From: Gordonia terrae
Lineage (GTDB): Bacteria; Actinomycetota; Actinomycetes; Mycobacteriales; Mycobacteriaceae
DNA length: 64,000 nucleotides
NCBI RefSeq assembly: GCF_001698225.1
Contig: NZ_CP016594.1
Coordinates: 3,906,001-3,970,000, forward strand
Reading direction: 5' to 3'
Made by a program: the position numbers and the translations under genes. The notes beneath the pieces were generated by a model that was not told the DNA's origin, made no database searches, and saw nothing but the letters and a program-made list of their open reading frames with translations. This document shows, one piece after another, positions 34,263 to 42,717 of the stretch. Position 1 is the first letter of the stretch. Each line of letters begins with the position of its first letter.

Positions 34263-35429
34263 TCAGTAGGACCGTGGAAGACCGAAGGTTTCGGCGAGGT
34301 TGTTACGCGCCATCTCGTTGCTGATGGGCGCGATCCGGAACTGACGCAGATCCCGCCAGAAGCGTTGCGCGTGAGTCTCCGACGAGATGCCCATCCCACC
34401 GAGGACCTGAATGCCGCGATCGGCCGAGGCAACGGCAAGCTCGGAAGTCACGACCTTAACGATGTTCGCCTCCTTGTGGCAGTTCGCACCCGACGCCTCG
34501 CGCCAAGCGGCGTCGAATGTAAGTAGCTCGCACTGCTTCTGGGCGAGGGCGGTGTCGGCGATGTAGTGCTGGATGATCTGGTGCCCGCCGATCACCTTTC
34601 CGAATGCGGTGCGGGTCGATGCGTATTCGACGGACTCCTCGAGGATGCCGTCCAGCATGCCCAACGCCAGTGCACCGCTCATCACCCGCTCGTTGTTCAG
34701 TGAAGCGACGAGCACTTTGAAGCCCTGGTTCTCGACGCCGAGCAGTTGTGAGTCGGACACGAACACGTCGTCGAGGAAGACCTCACATGACCCCATCGCG
34801 CGCATGCCCATCTTGGGGATGTATCTCATCTCGATACCCGGCGAGTCCGTCGGGACGAGCAGAAGTGTCGTCGGGGGACGCTTGCCGGGACCTTCAGGAT
34901 CGCCGCTTCTTGCGAGCAGCAGCAGATACGTGGCCTGCTTTGCTCCAGTGGACCACATCTTCTGCCCGGAGACCTTCCAGCCACCGGGCACCTTGGTGGC
35001 ACGCGTGCGCATCGCACCGAGCAGATCGGTGCCGCCGCCGGGTTCGGTCACCGCGATGGAGAAGCGGATGCGACCGGCGGCGAGTGCGGGGAGAAGTTCC
35101 TTCTTCTGTTCCTCGGTACCGCCGTGGCTCAGCGCCTTCGCACCGGCGAACGAGGGGATGCCCCACACCCAGGACAGGCCGCCGAGGCTTCGCGCGAGCT
35201 CCCGGGCCAGGACAGCGGTGTCAACGGCGTCACCACCCTGCCCGCCATACGCCTCGTCGATGCCCATGGCGTGAAAGCCAGCGTCGGCCATGGCATCCCA
35301 GAGTTCGAACGGATACTGGTACTCCTGCTTCTCCAGCTCCAGAGCGCGCTCGGGAGGAAAATTCTTGTCCACCCACCCGCGCACGTAGTCGCGGAAGTCA
35401 CGGCGGGCGTCGTCCAAATCCAACAGCAT
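34263..35429 (-). CDS. acyl-CoA dehydrogenase
   Basis: A 388-residue ACAD: TEPGGGTDLLGAMRTRA, GQKMWSTGAKQATYLLLLA, VASLNNERVMSGALALGM, RTAFGKVIGGHQIIQHYIAD and QVLGGMGISSE. FAD-dependent alpha,beta-desaturation of an acyl-CoA is expected. It is the most downstream acyl-CoA dehydrogenase, separated from the SDR upstream by 73 bases that contain an inverted repeat (35463-35481), so it may have its own promoter. The other two dehydrogenases of the cluster look like a paired alpha/beta type; this one is probably a homotetramer (inference). Confidence 0.85.
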   Translation of the reverse strand: MLLDLDDARRDFRDYVRGWVDKNFPPERALELEKQEYQYPFELWDAMADAGFHAMGIDEAYGGQGGDAVDTAVLARELARSLGGLSWVWGIPSFAGAKALSHGGTEEQKKELLPALAAGRIRFSIAVTEPGGGTDLLGAMRTRATKVPGGWKVSGQKMWSTGAKQATYLLLLARSGDPEGPGKRPPTTLLLVPTDSPGIEMRYIPKMGMRAMGSCEVFLDDVFVSDSQLLGVENQGFKVLVASLNNERVMSGALALGMLDGILEESVEYASTRTAFGKVIGGHQIIQHYIADTALAQKQCELLTFDAAWREASGANCHKEANIVKVVTSELAVASADRGIQVLGGMGISSETHAQRFWRDLRQFRIAPISNEMARNNLAETFGLPRSY

Positions 35430-35462
35430 GGGCTGACCTTACGATTGTGGGGACTCGGTCGA

Positions 35463-35481
35463 CTGTCCCGAAACAGGACAG
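35463..35481. promoter_or_regulatory. CTGTCC...GGACAG inverted repeat
   Basis: Six-base arms with a seven-base spacer lie 34 bases upstream of the acyl-CoA dehydrogenase start. It could be an operator or a weak intra-operon terminator. Confidence 0.35.
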
Positions 35482-35502
35482 CCGGGTGCGGAATTGGGTG
35501 TC

Positions 35503-36234
35503 TCAGACCCGCCACACGAGCGGTCCGGGCCGAGAGATGAAGATGGCGGGGATGACCGCGCTGCGGCCCAGCCGGGTCAGTCCGACCGCGAGCTCGGCGA
35601 TCTCGACCGGGTCGATCATGGTGTCGGCCGGGACCTCACCGGTCAGAGGTGCGGTCATGTCCGTCGCCACGTAACCAGGGCACAACGCAGTGGCACTGAC
35701 CCCGCCGAGCGACTCCTCTGTGTTCAGCGTCTCGCACAGCGATGTCAACGCGGCCTTGCTCGCGCCATAAGCCGAGTTCAACGGCTCCGAGGCCGTCCCG
35801 GTCAGCGACGAGATCGCGATCACCCGACTCGATCCGGCGTCACCCGCGGTAGCCCGGAGCAGAGGCAGCAATTGCTGGATGAGCAGATACGCAGAGCGGA
35901 CATTGACGGTCAGCAGCTTGTCCAACCTGCGGACCGGGAACTCGTCGAACGGGCCGATCGAGCCCATGCCGGCATTGAGTACCAGGGCGTCGAGGCGACC
36001 GAAGCGGTCCCGGTGTGCGGCGGCCAGCCTCGAGACGTCCTCTTCCGACGCCATGTCCGCCACGACCGCGCTCACCTCGCTTGCCGACTCGGCACGCAGC
36101 GAGTCCGTCGCCTCGGCGAGAGTGGATTCGGTTCGCGCACTGACGGTGAGATCCCATCCGGCAGAGGCGAACCGGCGGGCAATCTCGAGACCGATCCCCC
36201 GTGACGCGCCGGTCACCAGCGCGGTGCGGCTCAT
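35503..36234 (-). CDS. short-chain dehydrogenase/reductase
   Basis: A 243-residue classical SDR with TGASRGIGLEIARRF, NAGMGSIG, SSLTGTASEP and YGASKAAL. The Arg in VSARTES after the second strand suggests NADP(H). Its ATG overlaps the upstream SDR stop by four bases. It belongs to the long minus-strand operon, where it likely acts on a hydroxy or keto CoA thioester. Confidence 0.85.
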   Translation of the reverse strand: MSRTALVTGASRGIGLEIARRFASAGWDLTVSARTESTLAEATDSLRAESASEVSAVVADMASEEDVSRLAAAHRDRFGRLDALVLNAGMGSIGPFDEFPVRRLDKLLTVNVRSAYLLIQQLLPLLRATAGDAGSSRVIAISSLTGTASEPLNSAYGASKAALTSLCETLNTEESLGGVSATALCPGYVATDMTAPLTGEVPADTMIDPVEIAELAVGLTRLGRSAVIPAIFISRPGPLVWRV

Positions 36235-36989
36235 CGCGGTGCCATCCGCAGAGCGCCGTCGAGCCGGATGGTCTCACCGTTGAGCATCGGGTTGTCGACG
36301 ATGTGCGCAACGAGGTCGGCATATTCGGTCGGCCGGCCCAACCGTGAGGGATGGGGGATCTGTTCCTCCAGCGACGCACGAGCGTCGTCGGTCAACCCCT
36401 GCAAGATCGGGGTGGCGAACATTCCCGGCGCGATGGTGACAACGCGGATCAACGATTCGGCCAGATCCCTGGCGACCGGCAACGTCATCCCTGCGATCGC
36501 CGCCTTGGATGCGGAGTAGGACGCCTGGCCGACCTGCCCGTCGAAAGCGGCCACCGATGCCGTGTTCACGATGACGCCGCGCTCCCCCTCGACGGGGTCG
36601 GTGGCCGCGATCGCCTCGGCGGCGAGCCGGATCACGTTGAAGGTCCCCAGCAGGTTGATCGAGATGACGCGCTCGAACCGGTCGAGCGCGAGGGGGCCGC
36701 GACGTCCGAGGGTCTTGGCTGGGTCGCCGATGCCCGCGCAGTTGATCGTGATCCGCAGGGGAGCCAGGGACGAGGCGGTCTCGATGGCTGCCGAGATCTG
36801 TTCGCTGTCACGCACATCGGCGGGCACGAAGGTGATGCCTTCCGAGCGTTCGGCGACATCCGCGCCGGGCGATCCGGGGAGATCGACGATCACGACCTGC
36901 GCTCCGGCGGCGCTGAGCTTTTCGGCGGTGGCGAGGCCGAGACCCGACGCTCCACCGGTGACCAGGGCCGAGCTTCCGCTGACCTTCAC
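36231..36989 (-). CDS. SDR, 3-hydroxyacyl-CoA dehydrogenase type II-like
   Basis: A 252-residue SDR: ALVTGGASGLGLATAEKL, VIVDLPGSPG (Asp suggests NAD), NCAGIGDP, NTASVAAFDGQVGQASYSASK and RVVTIAPGMFATPIL. The pattern matches HSD17B10-type 3-hydroxyacyl-CoA dehydrogenases, which oxidise 3-hydroxyacyl-CoA. GTG 36989 was chosen because AAGGAG lies nine bases upstream. It overlaps the next SDR by four bases. Confidence 0.85.
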   Translation of the reverse strand: MKVSGSSALVTGGASGLGLATAEKLSAAGAQVVIVDLPGSPGADVAERSEGITFVPADVRDSEQISAAIETASSLAPLRITINCAGIGDPAKTLGRRGPLALDRFERVISINLLGTFNVIRLAAEAIAATDPVEGERGVIVNTASVAAFDGQVGQASYSASKAAIAGMTLPVARDLAESLIRVVTIAPGMFATPILQGLTDDARASLEEQIPHPSRLGRPTEYADLVAHIVDNPMLNGETIRLDGALRMAPR

Positions 36990-37074
36990 TGAGATTCTCC
37001 TTGTTGTGAGACCAGAGCAACCCCTGGTCGATGTAGTCGGCCGTCGTGTTCCATCGTGCTGGTGCGCGACGGGT

Positions 37075-37503
37075 TCACAGTGCGACGGTGGCGGTTCCGG
37101 CGACGACGGGAGGTGCATCGCCGTCCGCGGTGACGGGACGGACCCAGACGTCGCAGTCGACCAGCGTCTGACCGTCGGTGTGGCGCACGCCGGTCACCGT
37201 TCCGCCGGCCTCGACCGCATCCCCTGCGAAGACATTTGCGGTGAATCGGGTGGACAGGGAACGGATCGACCCGCGCGACCCGGTCCAGCTGGTGAGCATG
37301 TTGATGATGTAAGCCATCGTGACACCGCCCTGGTTGACGAATCTGTCGCCCAGACCCGCATCGCGCACAGCCTCGAGATTGAAGTGAATGGGGTTGGGGT
37401 CCTGGAAGATCAGAGCCATGATCCGGATCTTGTCGGCGTCCACCGAGTCGACGAGGAAGGCGGGCAGGGCGTCACCGACGCGCGGTTCGGTCGTGAGTGT
37501 CAT
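37075..37503 (-). CDS. MaoC-like hydratase, catalytic subunit
   Basis: A 142-residue hot-dog protein with the hydratase motif DPNPIHFN (Asp and His catalytic), followed by GGVTMAYIINMLT and TRFTANVFAGD. It is the small catalytic-type partner expected in a heteromeric enoyl-CoA hydratase such as ChsH1 with ChsH2. It begins immediately after the stop of the other MaoC-like gene, in step with complex formation. It should hydrate a 2-enoyl-CoA. Confidence 0.82.
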   Translation of the reverse strand: MTLTTEPRVGDALPAFLVDSVDADKIRIMALIFQDPNPIHFNLEAVRDAGLGDRFVNQGGVTMAYIINMLTSWTGSRGSIRSLSTRFTANVFAGDAVEAGGTVTGVRHTDGQTLVDCDVWVRPVTADGDAPPVVAGTATVAL

Positions 37504-38046
37504 CTACGCTCCTCGCTTGAAGATGAAGCCGTTGACGACCTCGCCGACAGGACCATCGGACGGGTCGTCTCTGTCGTGGAAGGCCGTTCGGACGGTCACG
37601 AAGTCCAGGTGACCGCCGTTCCGGGTCTCCTTGCGACTGACGGGCTCGATGGTCGCAGAGACATCGATCGTGGCGCCGACGCGCAACGGCCGGTGCTGGA
37701 TCACTTCGCAGTTGCCGAACAACAGCACGTCCTGGGCTCGTTGGCCGGCGAGAGCGCACAGCTCGTCGACGCTGATGCCCATCCCCCGCAGGGCAAACAC
37801 AAGCCCCCACAACGGGTGCGCGTCACCCGAGTCGTCGGTACCGGCTTCCAGCGCGTAATCGGCCAGCACGCTCTGATACGGCTCGATGGTGATACTGGCG
37901 CCCGGGAGTTGCTTACCGTCCAGTGACCGCTTGAGGCCCGCAATGTCGGGGAGATCCGCTGCCGACGACCTGGTCCCCGACCCACCGCTGTCACCGGTGG
38001 CGTGCGTTGCGTCGGAGGCTTTTTCAGTAGATGGTGTAACCGCCAT
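37504..38046 (-). CDS. MaoC-like/FAS1-type dehydratase partner subunit
   Basis: A 180-residue protein with a disordered N-terminal 30 residues, then a hot-dog fold (SVLADYALEAGTDD, LLFGNCEVIQHRPLRVGATI, KETRNGGHLDFVTVRT). It lacks the catalytic D-x4-H motif, as in the non-catalytic half of two-subunit MaoC hydratases. It overlaps the SDR upstream by 23 bases and abuts the catalytic subunit downstream. Confidence 0.78.
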   Translation of the reverse strand: MAVTPSTEKASDATHATGDSGGSGTRSSAADLPDIAGLKRSLDGKQLPGASITIEPYQSVLADYALEAGTDDSGDAHPLWGLVFALRGMGISVDELCALAGQRAQDVLLFGNCEVIQHRPLRVGATIDVSATIEPVSRKETRNGGHLDFVTVRTAFHDRDDPSDGPVGEVVNGFIFKRGA

Positions 38047-38782
38047 CGACGATCACCTCGTTTCCGGTGTGGAACGTCAGGGTCGGATCGGCCAGGAAGG
38101 CCGCGATGTCGTGGAACTCCTCCGGCTCCGCCCATCGCCGAACCGGCGTCCGGCCGCTAGTCGCCCGGACGAACCGCTCGTCTGCTTGCAAGTGCTCGTT
38201 CATGGCGGTCTTGGTCCATCCCGGGATCAGCACGTTGCATCGCACTCGGTGCCGGGCGAGTTCGACCGCCAGTGTCCGGCCGAGGCCGAGCACCCCGGTC
38301 TTGCTCGCACCGTAGGCGGCCATACCCGCCCCGCCGTAGCGGCTGATGGTTGACGACACAACGACCATGGAGCCACCGACTCCCTGGTCGACGAACCGCC
38401 GCGCCGCCTCGCGAGTACAGAGGAAGGCCCCGTCGAGATTCGTGGCGAGCACATGTCGCCAGGTGTCGAAGGACATGTCCACGATCGGGGTCTCGACCGA
38501 GATCCCGGAATTCGCCACGAAACAACCCAGCGGCCCGAGCGTCGTCACCGTCTCGTCCATGGCCGCGATGACGGCCTGCTCGTCGGTCACGTCGCAGCTC
38601 ACCGCGAGCGCCTTCACCCCGAATGTCTCGATCTCGGCGACGGTCTGCGCATTGCGCTCGGCATTGCGCGCCCAGATCGCCACGTCTGCACCGGCTTTGG
38701 CGATGCCGACGGCGAGAGCGCGGCCGATCCCGTTGTTACCGCCAGTGACGACAGCCGTGGTACCGGTGAGATCGGCGGCCAT
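38024..38782 (-). CDS. short-chain dehydrogenase/reductase
   Basis: A 252-residue SDR with VVTGGNNGIGRALAVGI, IWARNAERN, VANSGISVE (N-S-G in place of NAG), SSTISRYGGAGMAAYGASK and a terminal FHTGNEVIVDGGYTIY. The catalytic Ser, Tyr and Lys are present. ATG 38782 shares a base with the stop of the upstream acyl-CoA dehydrogenase. Confidence 0.85.
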   Translation of the reverse strand: MAADLTGTTAVVTGGNNGIGRALAVGIAKAGADVAIWARNAERNAQTVAEIETFGVKALAVSCDVTDEQAVIAAMDETVTTLGPLGCFVANSGISVETPIVDMSFDTWRHVLATNLDGAFLCTREAARRFVDQGVGGSMVVVSSTISRYGGAGMAAYGASKTGVLGLGRTLAVELARHRVRCNVLIPGWTKTAMNEHLQADERFVRATSGRTPVRRWAEPEEFHDIAAFLADPTLTFHTGNEVIVDGGYTIY

Positions 38783-39900
38783 CAGCGCGCCTCCGGCAAC
38801 TGGATGTCGATGAGCGTGGCCAGTGCCGCGCGATGTGCCGAAGCGGTGCCCAGACCTATGGCGTCGGCCTTCGCGCGCTTGAGGTAGAGATGCGCCGGAT
38901 GCTCCCAGGTGAAACCGATACCTCCGTGGAGTTGAATGCACTCCTCGGCCGCCTGCTGCGCGACCTCGGAACAGGTGGCCTGCGCCAGGGCAACGGCGAT
39001 CGGCAGATCCGAGGACCTCGTCGCGGCACACTCGGCGGCGTATCGCGCGACCGCCCTCGCCTGGGTGATGAGCACCCACAGGTCGGCAAGCCGGTGCTTG
39101 AGTGCCTGGTAGGACCCGAGCAGACGGGCGAACTGCCGACGAGTCGCCAGATACTCGACGGTGAGATCCAGGCACCTCTCGGCGAGGCCGAGCTGCTCGG
39201 AGGCCAGCAGCATCGCTCCGACCCGCAGGGCGGTGAACACGGCCGCGTCGAGCTCGGCGCCCGCGTCGGCGAGACGTCGGCCCTCGGCGCCGTCGAACGA
39301 GATGTCCGAGACGGGTCGGGTCATGTCCAGCGACACCGACTCCGTGATCGTCGCGGTATCAGCGGGCACGAGGTAGAGACCGTCTGTGGTGGGCACGAGC
39401 AGAATGTCGGCGGCGCCGGCATCGACGACACCGGACACCCGACCCTGCAGACGCCCGCTGTCCACGGTGACCGACGACGGATCGCCGTCGTACGGCGTCG
39501 CCGCGAACGGAATGCACAACACCGCCGTCGACTCGCCCGAGGCGATCTGCTCGAGAACGTCGGCCAGGCGCAGTTCGAGCAGCAGGGCGGTGGAAATGCC
39601 GGCCGAGCCGAGGAACGGCACGGGAGCGACCGCACGGCCGAGTTCCTCGGCTACCACTGCGGCCTCGCGCCAACTCCCGCCGGCACCGCCCTGTTCTTCG
39701 GGGATCGGCATGGCCGCGCAGCCCAGTTCGCCGGCAAGGGTGGACCACAGACTCGTGTCGACGAGATCGGCCGATTCGGTGCGCGCCAGAACTTCTGTCC
39801 ACCCACACCGTTTGTCCAGCAGCGATCGCACACTCTGGCGTAGGTCATCTTCGATCTCGGTGTAGAGGAGATTGCCGGTTTCCGGCGTCGTGACCGTCAT
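38782..39900 (-). CDS. acyl-CoA dehydrogenase, ChsE-like partner subunit
   Basis: A 372-residue ACAD that is diverged in its first half (PIPEEQGGAGGSWREAAVVAEE, then an FAD region without the usual PGxGSD motif) but has a standard C-terminal helical domain (TRRQFARLLGSYQALKHRLADL, IQLHGGIGFTWEHPAHLYLKRA). It overlaps the next dehydrogenase by four bases. Such pairs, one complete and one diverged, form alpha2beta2 dehydrogenases like the cholesterol enzymes ChsE1-ChsE2 (inference). ATG 39900 was chosen; a longer frame upstream runs inside the neighbouring gene. Confidence 0.8.
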   Translation of the reverse strand: MTVTTPETGNLLYTEIEDDLRQSVRSLLDKRCGWTEVLARTESADLVDTSLWSTLAGELGCAAMPIPEEQGGAGGSWREAAVVAEELGRAVAPVPFLGSAGISTALLLELRLADVLEQIASGESTAVLCIPFAATPYDGDPSSVTVDSGRLQGRVSGVVDAGAADILLVPTTDGLYLVPADTATITESVSLDMTRPVSDISFDGAEGRRLADAGAELDAAVFTALRVGAMLLASEQLGLAERCLDLTVEYLATRRQFARLLGSYQALKHRLADLWVLITQARAVARYAAECAATRSSDLPIAVALAQATCSEVAQQAAEECIQLHGGIGFTWEHPAHLYLKRAKADAIGLGTASAHRAALATLIDIQLPEAR

Positions 39901-41072
39901 CGGGGAAGATCCTTCCAAGGCGTGTCCTTGTCGGCGCGCGGCTCGGGCGGGAGCTGCAGCACACGTTCGGCGATGATGTTGCGCATGATCTCCGACGTGC
40001 CGCCTTCGATCGAGTTGCCCTTGGCCCGCAGGTAGCGCCACCCAGCCGGACTCTCGGAATGTTCGACGATCACCGGCCGGCGCGCCGAGTAGTCGCCGTA
40101 GCGAAGTGCCTCGGCGCCGAGGAGATCGAGCTCGAGAGAGGCGATCTGCTGGTTGAGCCGGGCATAGGTGAGCTTCGACCCCGACGCTTCCGGGCCCGGT
40201 TGGCCGGCTGCCTGCTTCTGGCCTAGCCGTTCGGCGGTCAGGCGGGCGACCTCCGCCCCGACCCAGAACTGCATGACCTCGTCGTGCAGTGCCGCGGTGC
40301 GCAGCTCCGGCCGCGTACGCCAGACCTTGACCAGTTCCCCGATGGCTCCGCTCTCCCGCGGCACGGTGCCGGCAGCGATAGCGACTCGTTCGTTCATCAG
40401 GGTGTTCTGGGTGACGGCCCATCCCTGTCCGACGTTGCCGAGTCGATCCTCGTCGGGGATCTCGACTCCGTCGAGGAAGACCTCGTTGAATTCACTCTCA
40501 CCGGTGATCTGGCGCAGCGGACGCACATCCACACCTGCTGCACTCATGTCGCAGACGAAGAAGGTCAGGCCCTTGTGCTTCGGGACCGAGGTGTCTGTTC
40601 GGGTGACCAGGATCGCCCAGCTGGCGTCGTGGGCCAGCGAAGTCCACACCTTCTGGCCGTTGACGACCCACCGGTCGTCCTTGCGGACGGCGCTGGTCGC
40701 GACATTGGCGAGGTCCGAGCCTGCTCCCGGTTCGGAGAAGAGTTGGCACCAGATCTCTTCGCCCGTCCACAACGGACGCAACCAGCGAGCCTTCTGTTCG
40801 TCGGTTCCGAATCGGAGGATCGTGGGCGCCGCCATCCCGAGACCGATGATGTTGCGATGGGGCTCGTTGTTGGGGGCGCCGGCTTCTGCCAACAGCCGGT
40901 CGACCGTGACCTGTAACTCTCGGTCGAGTCCGCGGCCCCCGAGTCCCTCGGGGTAGTGCACCCACGCCAGCCCGGCATCGAACTGGGCACGCAGGAAATC
41001 GAACCGCTCGGTCGTCGACGGGTCATGGGCCGCGAGGAGTTCGGAGACGGCGTCGGAGATGGTCGTGCTCAT
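39897..41072 (-). CDS. acyl-CoA dehydrogenase, ChsE-like partner subunit
   Basis: A 391-residue ACAD: QLFSEPGAGSDLANVATSA (FAD/substrate region), WVVNGQKVWTSLAHDASW, GWAVTQNTLMNERVAIAAG, and the ending GNSIEGGTSEIMRNIIAERVL. It lies between the DUF35 gene and its likely partner dehydrogenase with four-base overlaps on both sides. Confidence 0.87.
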   Translation of the reverse strand: MSTTISDAVSELLAAHDPSTTERFDFLRAQFDAGLAWVHYPEGLGGRGLDRELQVTVDRLLAEAGAPNNEPHRNIIGLGMAAPTILRFGTDEQKARWLRPLWTGEEIWCQLFSEPGAGSDLANVATSAVRKDDRWVVNGQKVWTSLAHDASWAILVTRTDTSVPKHKGLTFFVCDMSAAGVDVRPLRQITGESEFNEVFLDGVEIPDEDRLGNVGQGWAVTQNTLMNERVAIAAGTVPRESGAIGELVKVWRTRPELRTAALHDEVMQFWVGAEVARLTAERLGQKQAAGQPGPEASGSKLTYARLNQQIASLELDLLGAEALRYGDYSARRPVIVEHSESPAGWRYLRAKGNSIEGGTSEIMRNIIAERVLQLPPEPRADKDTPWKDLPR

Positions 41073-41542
41073 GGGATCTGCTCGAAGTGCGCGATGTCGA
41101 GGATCTGTCCGGTCCGGTCATCGGCCCAGACGGCCCGAACCCGCGCGCCGGGCTTGAGCTGGCCGCCGACTGCGGCGGGATCGGAGAGGTCGAGCCCGCT
41201 CACATAGTGCATGAGAAGCGTGCTGGCGCCGTCGAGGCGGATCCCGGCGATGGCGTACGGCGGCTTCGGCCCACCGCGGAAGCTCTGCCACGCCACGGTG
41301 AACACCTCCACCTCGCCCTCGGGCGGAAGTTCCTGCCACTCATCGGTGGCCACGAAGCAGGCTTCGCAGTATGCCTGCGGAGGGACGAAGACCCGATCGC
41401 ACTCCGGACACGCGTTGGCGAGGATCTTCTTCTCGGTCAGCCCCTGCATGAAGCGGCCCCAGGTCCGACCGAGGTGCACGTCGTAGTCGAGGTCCCAATG
41501 GACCCGCTGGGTCGTGATGGTGCCAGAAGTTTCGGTGGTCAT
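41069..41542 (-). CDS. DUF35 (zinc-ribbon plus OB-fold) protein
   Basis: A 157-residue protein with CPECDR and CEAC forming a four-Cys zinc ribbon near residues 45-63, then an OB-fold (GEVEVFTVAWQSFRGGPKPPYAIAGIRLDG). Such proteins partner thiolase-fold enzymes, as with the aldolase Ltp2 and the DUF35 of ChsH2. It overlaps the thiolase-like gene upstream and the dehydrogenase downstream by four bases each, supporting complex formation. Confidence 0.85.
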   Translation of the reverse strand: MTTETSGTITTQRVHWDLDYDVHLGRTWGRFMQGLTEKKILANACPECDRVFVPPQAYCEACFVATDEWQELPPEGEVEVFTVAWQSFRGGPKPPYAIAGIRLDGASTLLMHYVSGLDLSDPAAVGGQLKPGARVRAVWADDRTGQILDIAHFEQIP

Positions 41543-42717
41543 GAGCGCTCGTACCTTTCCAGGACAGCCAGATTCTCGAATTGGAAGAATGTGCCCCCGG
41601 TTCCGTGTGCCAGGCCCCGGCGGGCGCCGGGTACCTGCATCTGTTCCGGAGCGTCGCCCATGAGCTGTAGTGCGACGTACACGTAGGGAGCGAGTTCGCC
41701 GGCCACGCCGGCATTGGTGCACAGCGGTCCGCCGGACAGGTTGACCGGGATCTTGCCGTCGATACGGGTCGCCCCCGAGCGGATCAGGTCGATGCCCCCG
41801 CCGGGCGGCGCGAATCCGAGCGCCTCGAGTTGCATCGGCTGCATCGGCGCATACGGCGAGAACACCTCGACGACGTCGAAGTCGGCAATCGGATCGTAGA
41901 CATCGGCCAGGCGATACACCTTGCGTGCCAGGATCGAGAGATTCTCCATCGCGGCGAAATCGCTCTTACCGCCGCCGAGGTACGGATCGCTGCTGGTGGC
42001 CATGGCGCCGATGAGAACCGGTGTGGGCAGCACCTCGGCGGCCGCCGCCTCGGAACAGATGAGCAGCGCGTTCGCCGACGTGGACACGGGGCACACCATC
42101 GCCATGGTCATGGGACTGGACAGCGGACGAGAGTTGACCACGTCCTCGACGGTCAGCGTGTTCCGCAGGTGCGCATAGGGATTGCGCGATGCATGCTCGT
42201 GGTCCTGAACCGCGCTGGCCGCGAAGTCCTGCACCGTCGCACCGAACCTGCGCTGATAGGCGCTCGGATAGAACGCGCCCATGTGATACGCACCCATTCC
42301 GAGAGGCTGCTCGACGATCATCGGCGAATTCGTGTTGATCGCCGACTGCAGGTCCACCGCACCGTAGAAGGTCGGCCCGCCGATGCACAACACCCGCTGC
42401 CGGTCACCGGATCGGACCTGCCGTGCTGCGACCTGCATCAGGTTGCCGCCGGTCGTTCCACCGGTGTTGATCACCGAGACCGGGATGTCGGCGCCCAAGC
42501 CGAGTTGCCGGACGATGTGTTTGGCGCCGAGGACGGTTCCCTCGAAGCCGTCGATGTCGCCGATGACGAGTCCGTCGAGTGCAGCCGGGGTGATGCCCGC
42601 ATGCTCGATGGCCGCCCAGACCGCCTGCTGGATCAGTTCGACGGCCGACGAGGTCTGCTTGCGCGGCGAGGTCGCTTCGGTGATCCCGACACCGCCGATG
42701 AATGCTCGTGTAGACAT
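41539..42717 (-). CDS. thiolase-like lipid-transfer protein (Ltp type), putative aldolase
   Basis: A 392-residue thiolase-fold protein: FIGGVGITEATSPRK, VINTGGTTGGNLMQVAARQV and AHGTGGTFFQFENLAVL. The usual nucleophilic Cys is absent; the position reads NTGGTTGG. This is typical of Ltp2-type proteins that perform retro-aldol cleavage rather than thiolysis. Together with the DUF35 gene it forms a predicted complex removing a short acyl group from a beta-hydroxyacyl-CoA with a blocked carbon. Confidence 0.82.
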   Translation of the reverse strand: MSTRAFIGGVGITEATSPRKQTSSAVELIQQAVWAAIEHAGITPAALDGLVIGDIDGFEGTVLGAKHIVRQLGLGADIPVSVINTGGTTGGNLMQVAARQVRSGDRQRVLCIGGPTFYGAVDLQSAINTNSPMIVEQPLGMGAYHMGAFYPSAYQRRFGATVQDFAASAVQDHEHASRNPYAHLRNTLTVEDVVNSRPLSSPMTMAMVCPVSTSANALLICSEAAAAEVLPTPVLIGAMATSSDPYLGGGKSDFAAMENLSILARKVYRLADVYDPIADFDVVEVFSPYAPMQPMQLEALGFAPPGGGIDLIRSGATRIDGKIPVNLSGGPLCTNAGVAGELAPYVYVALQLMGDAPEQMQVPGARRGLAHGTGGTFFQFENLAVLERYERS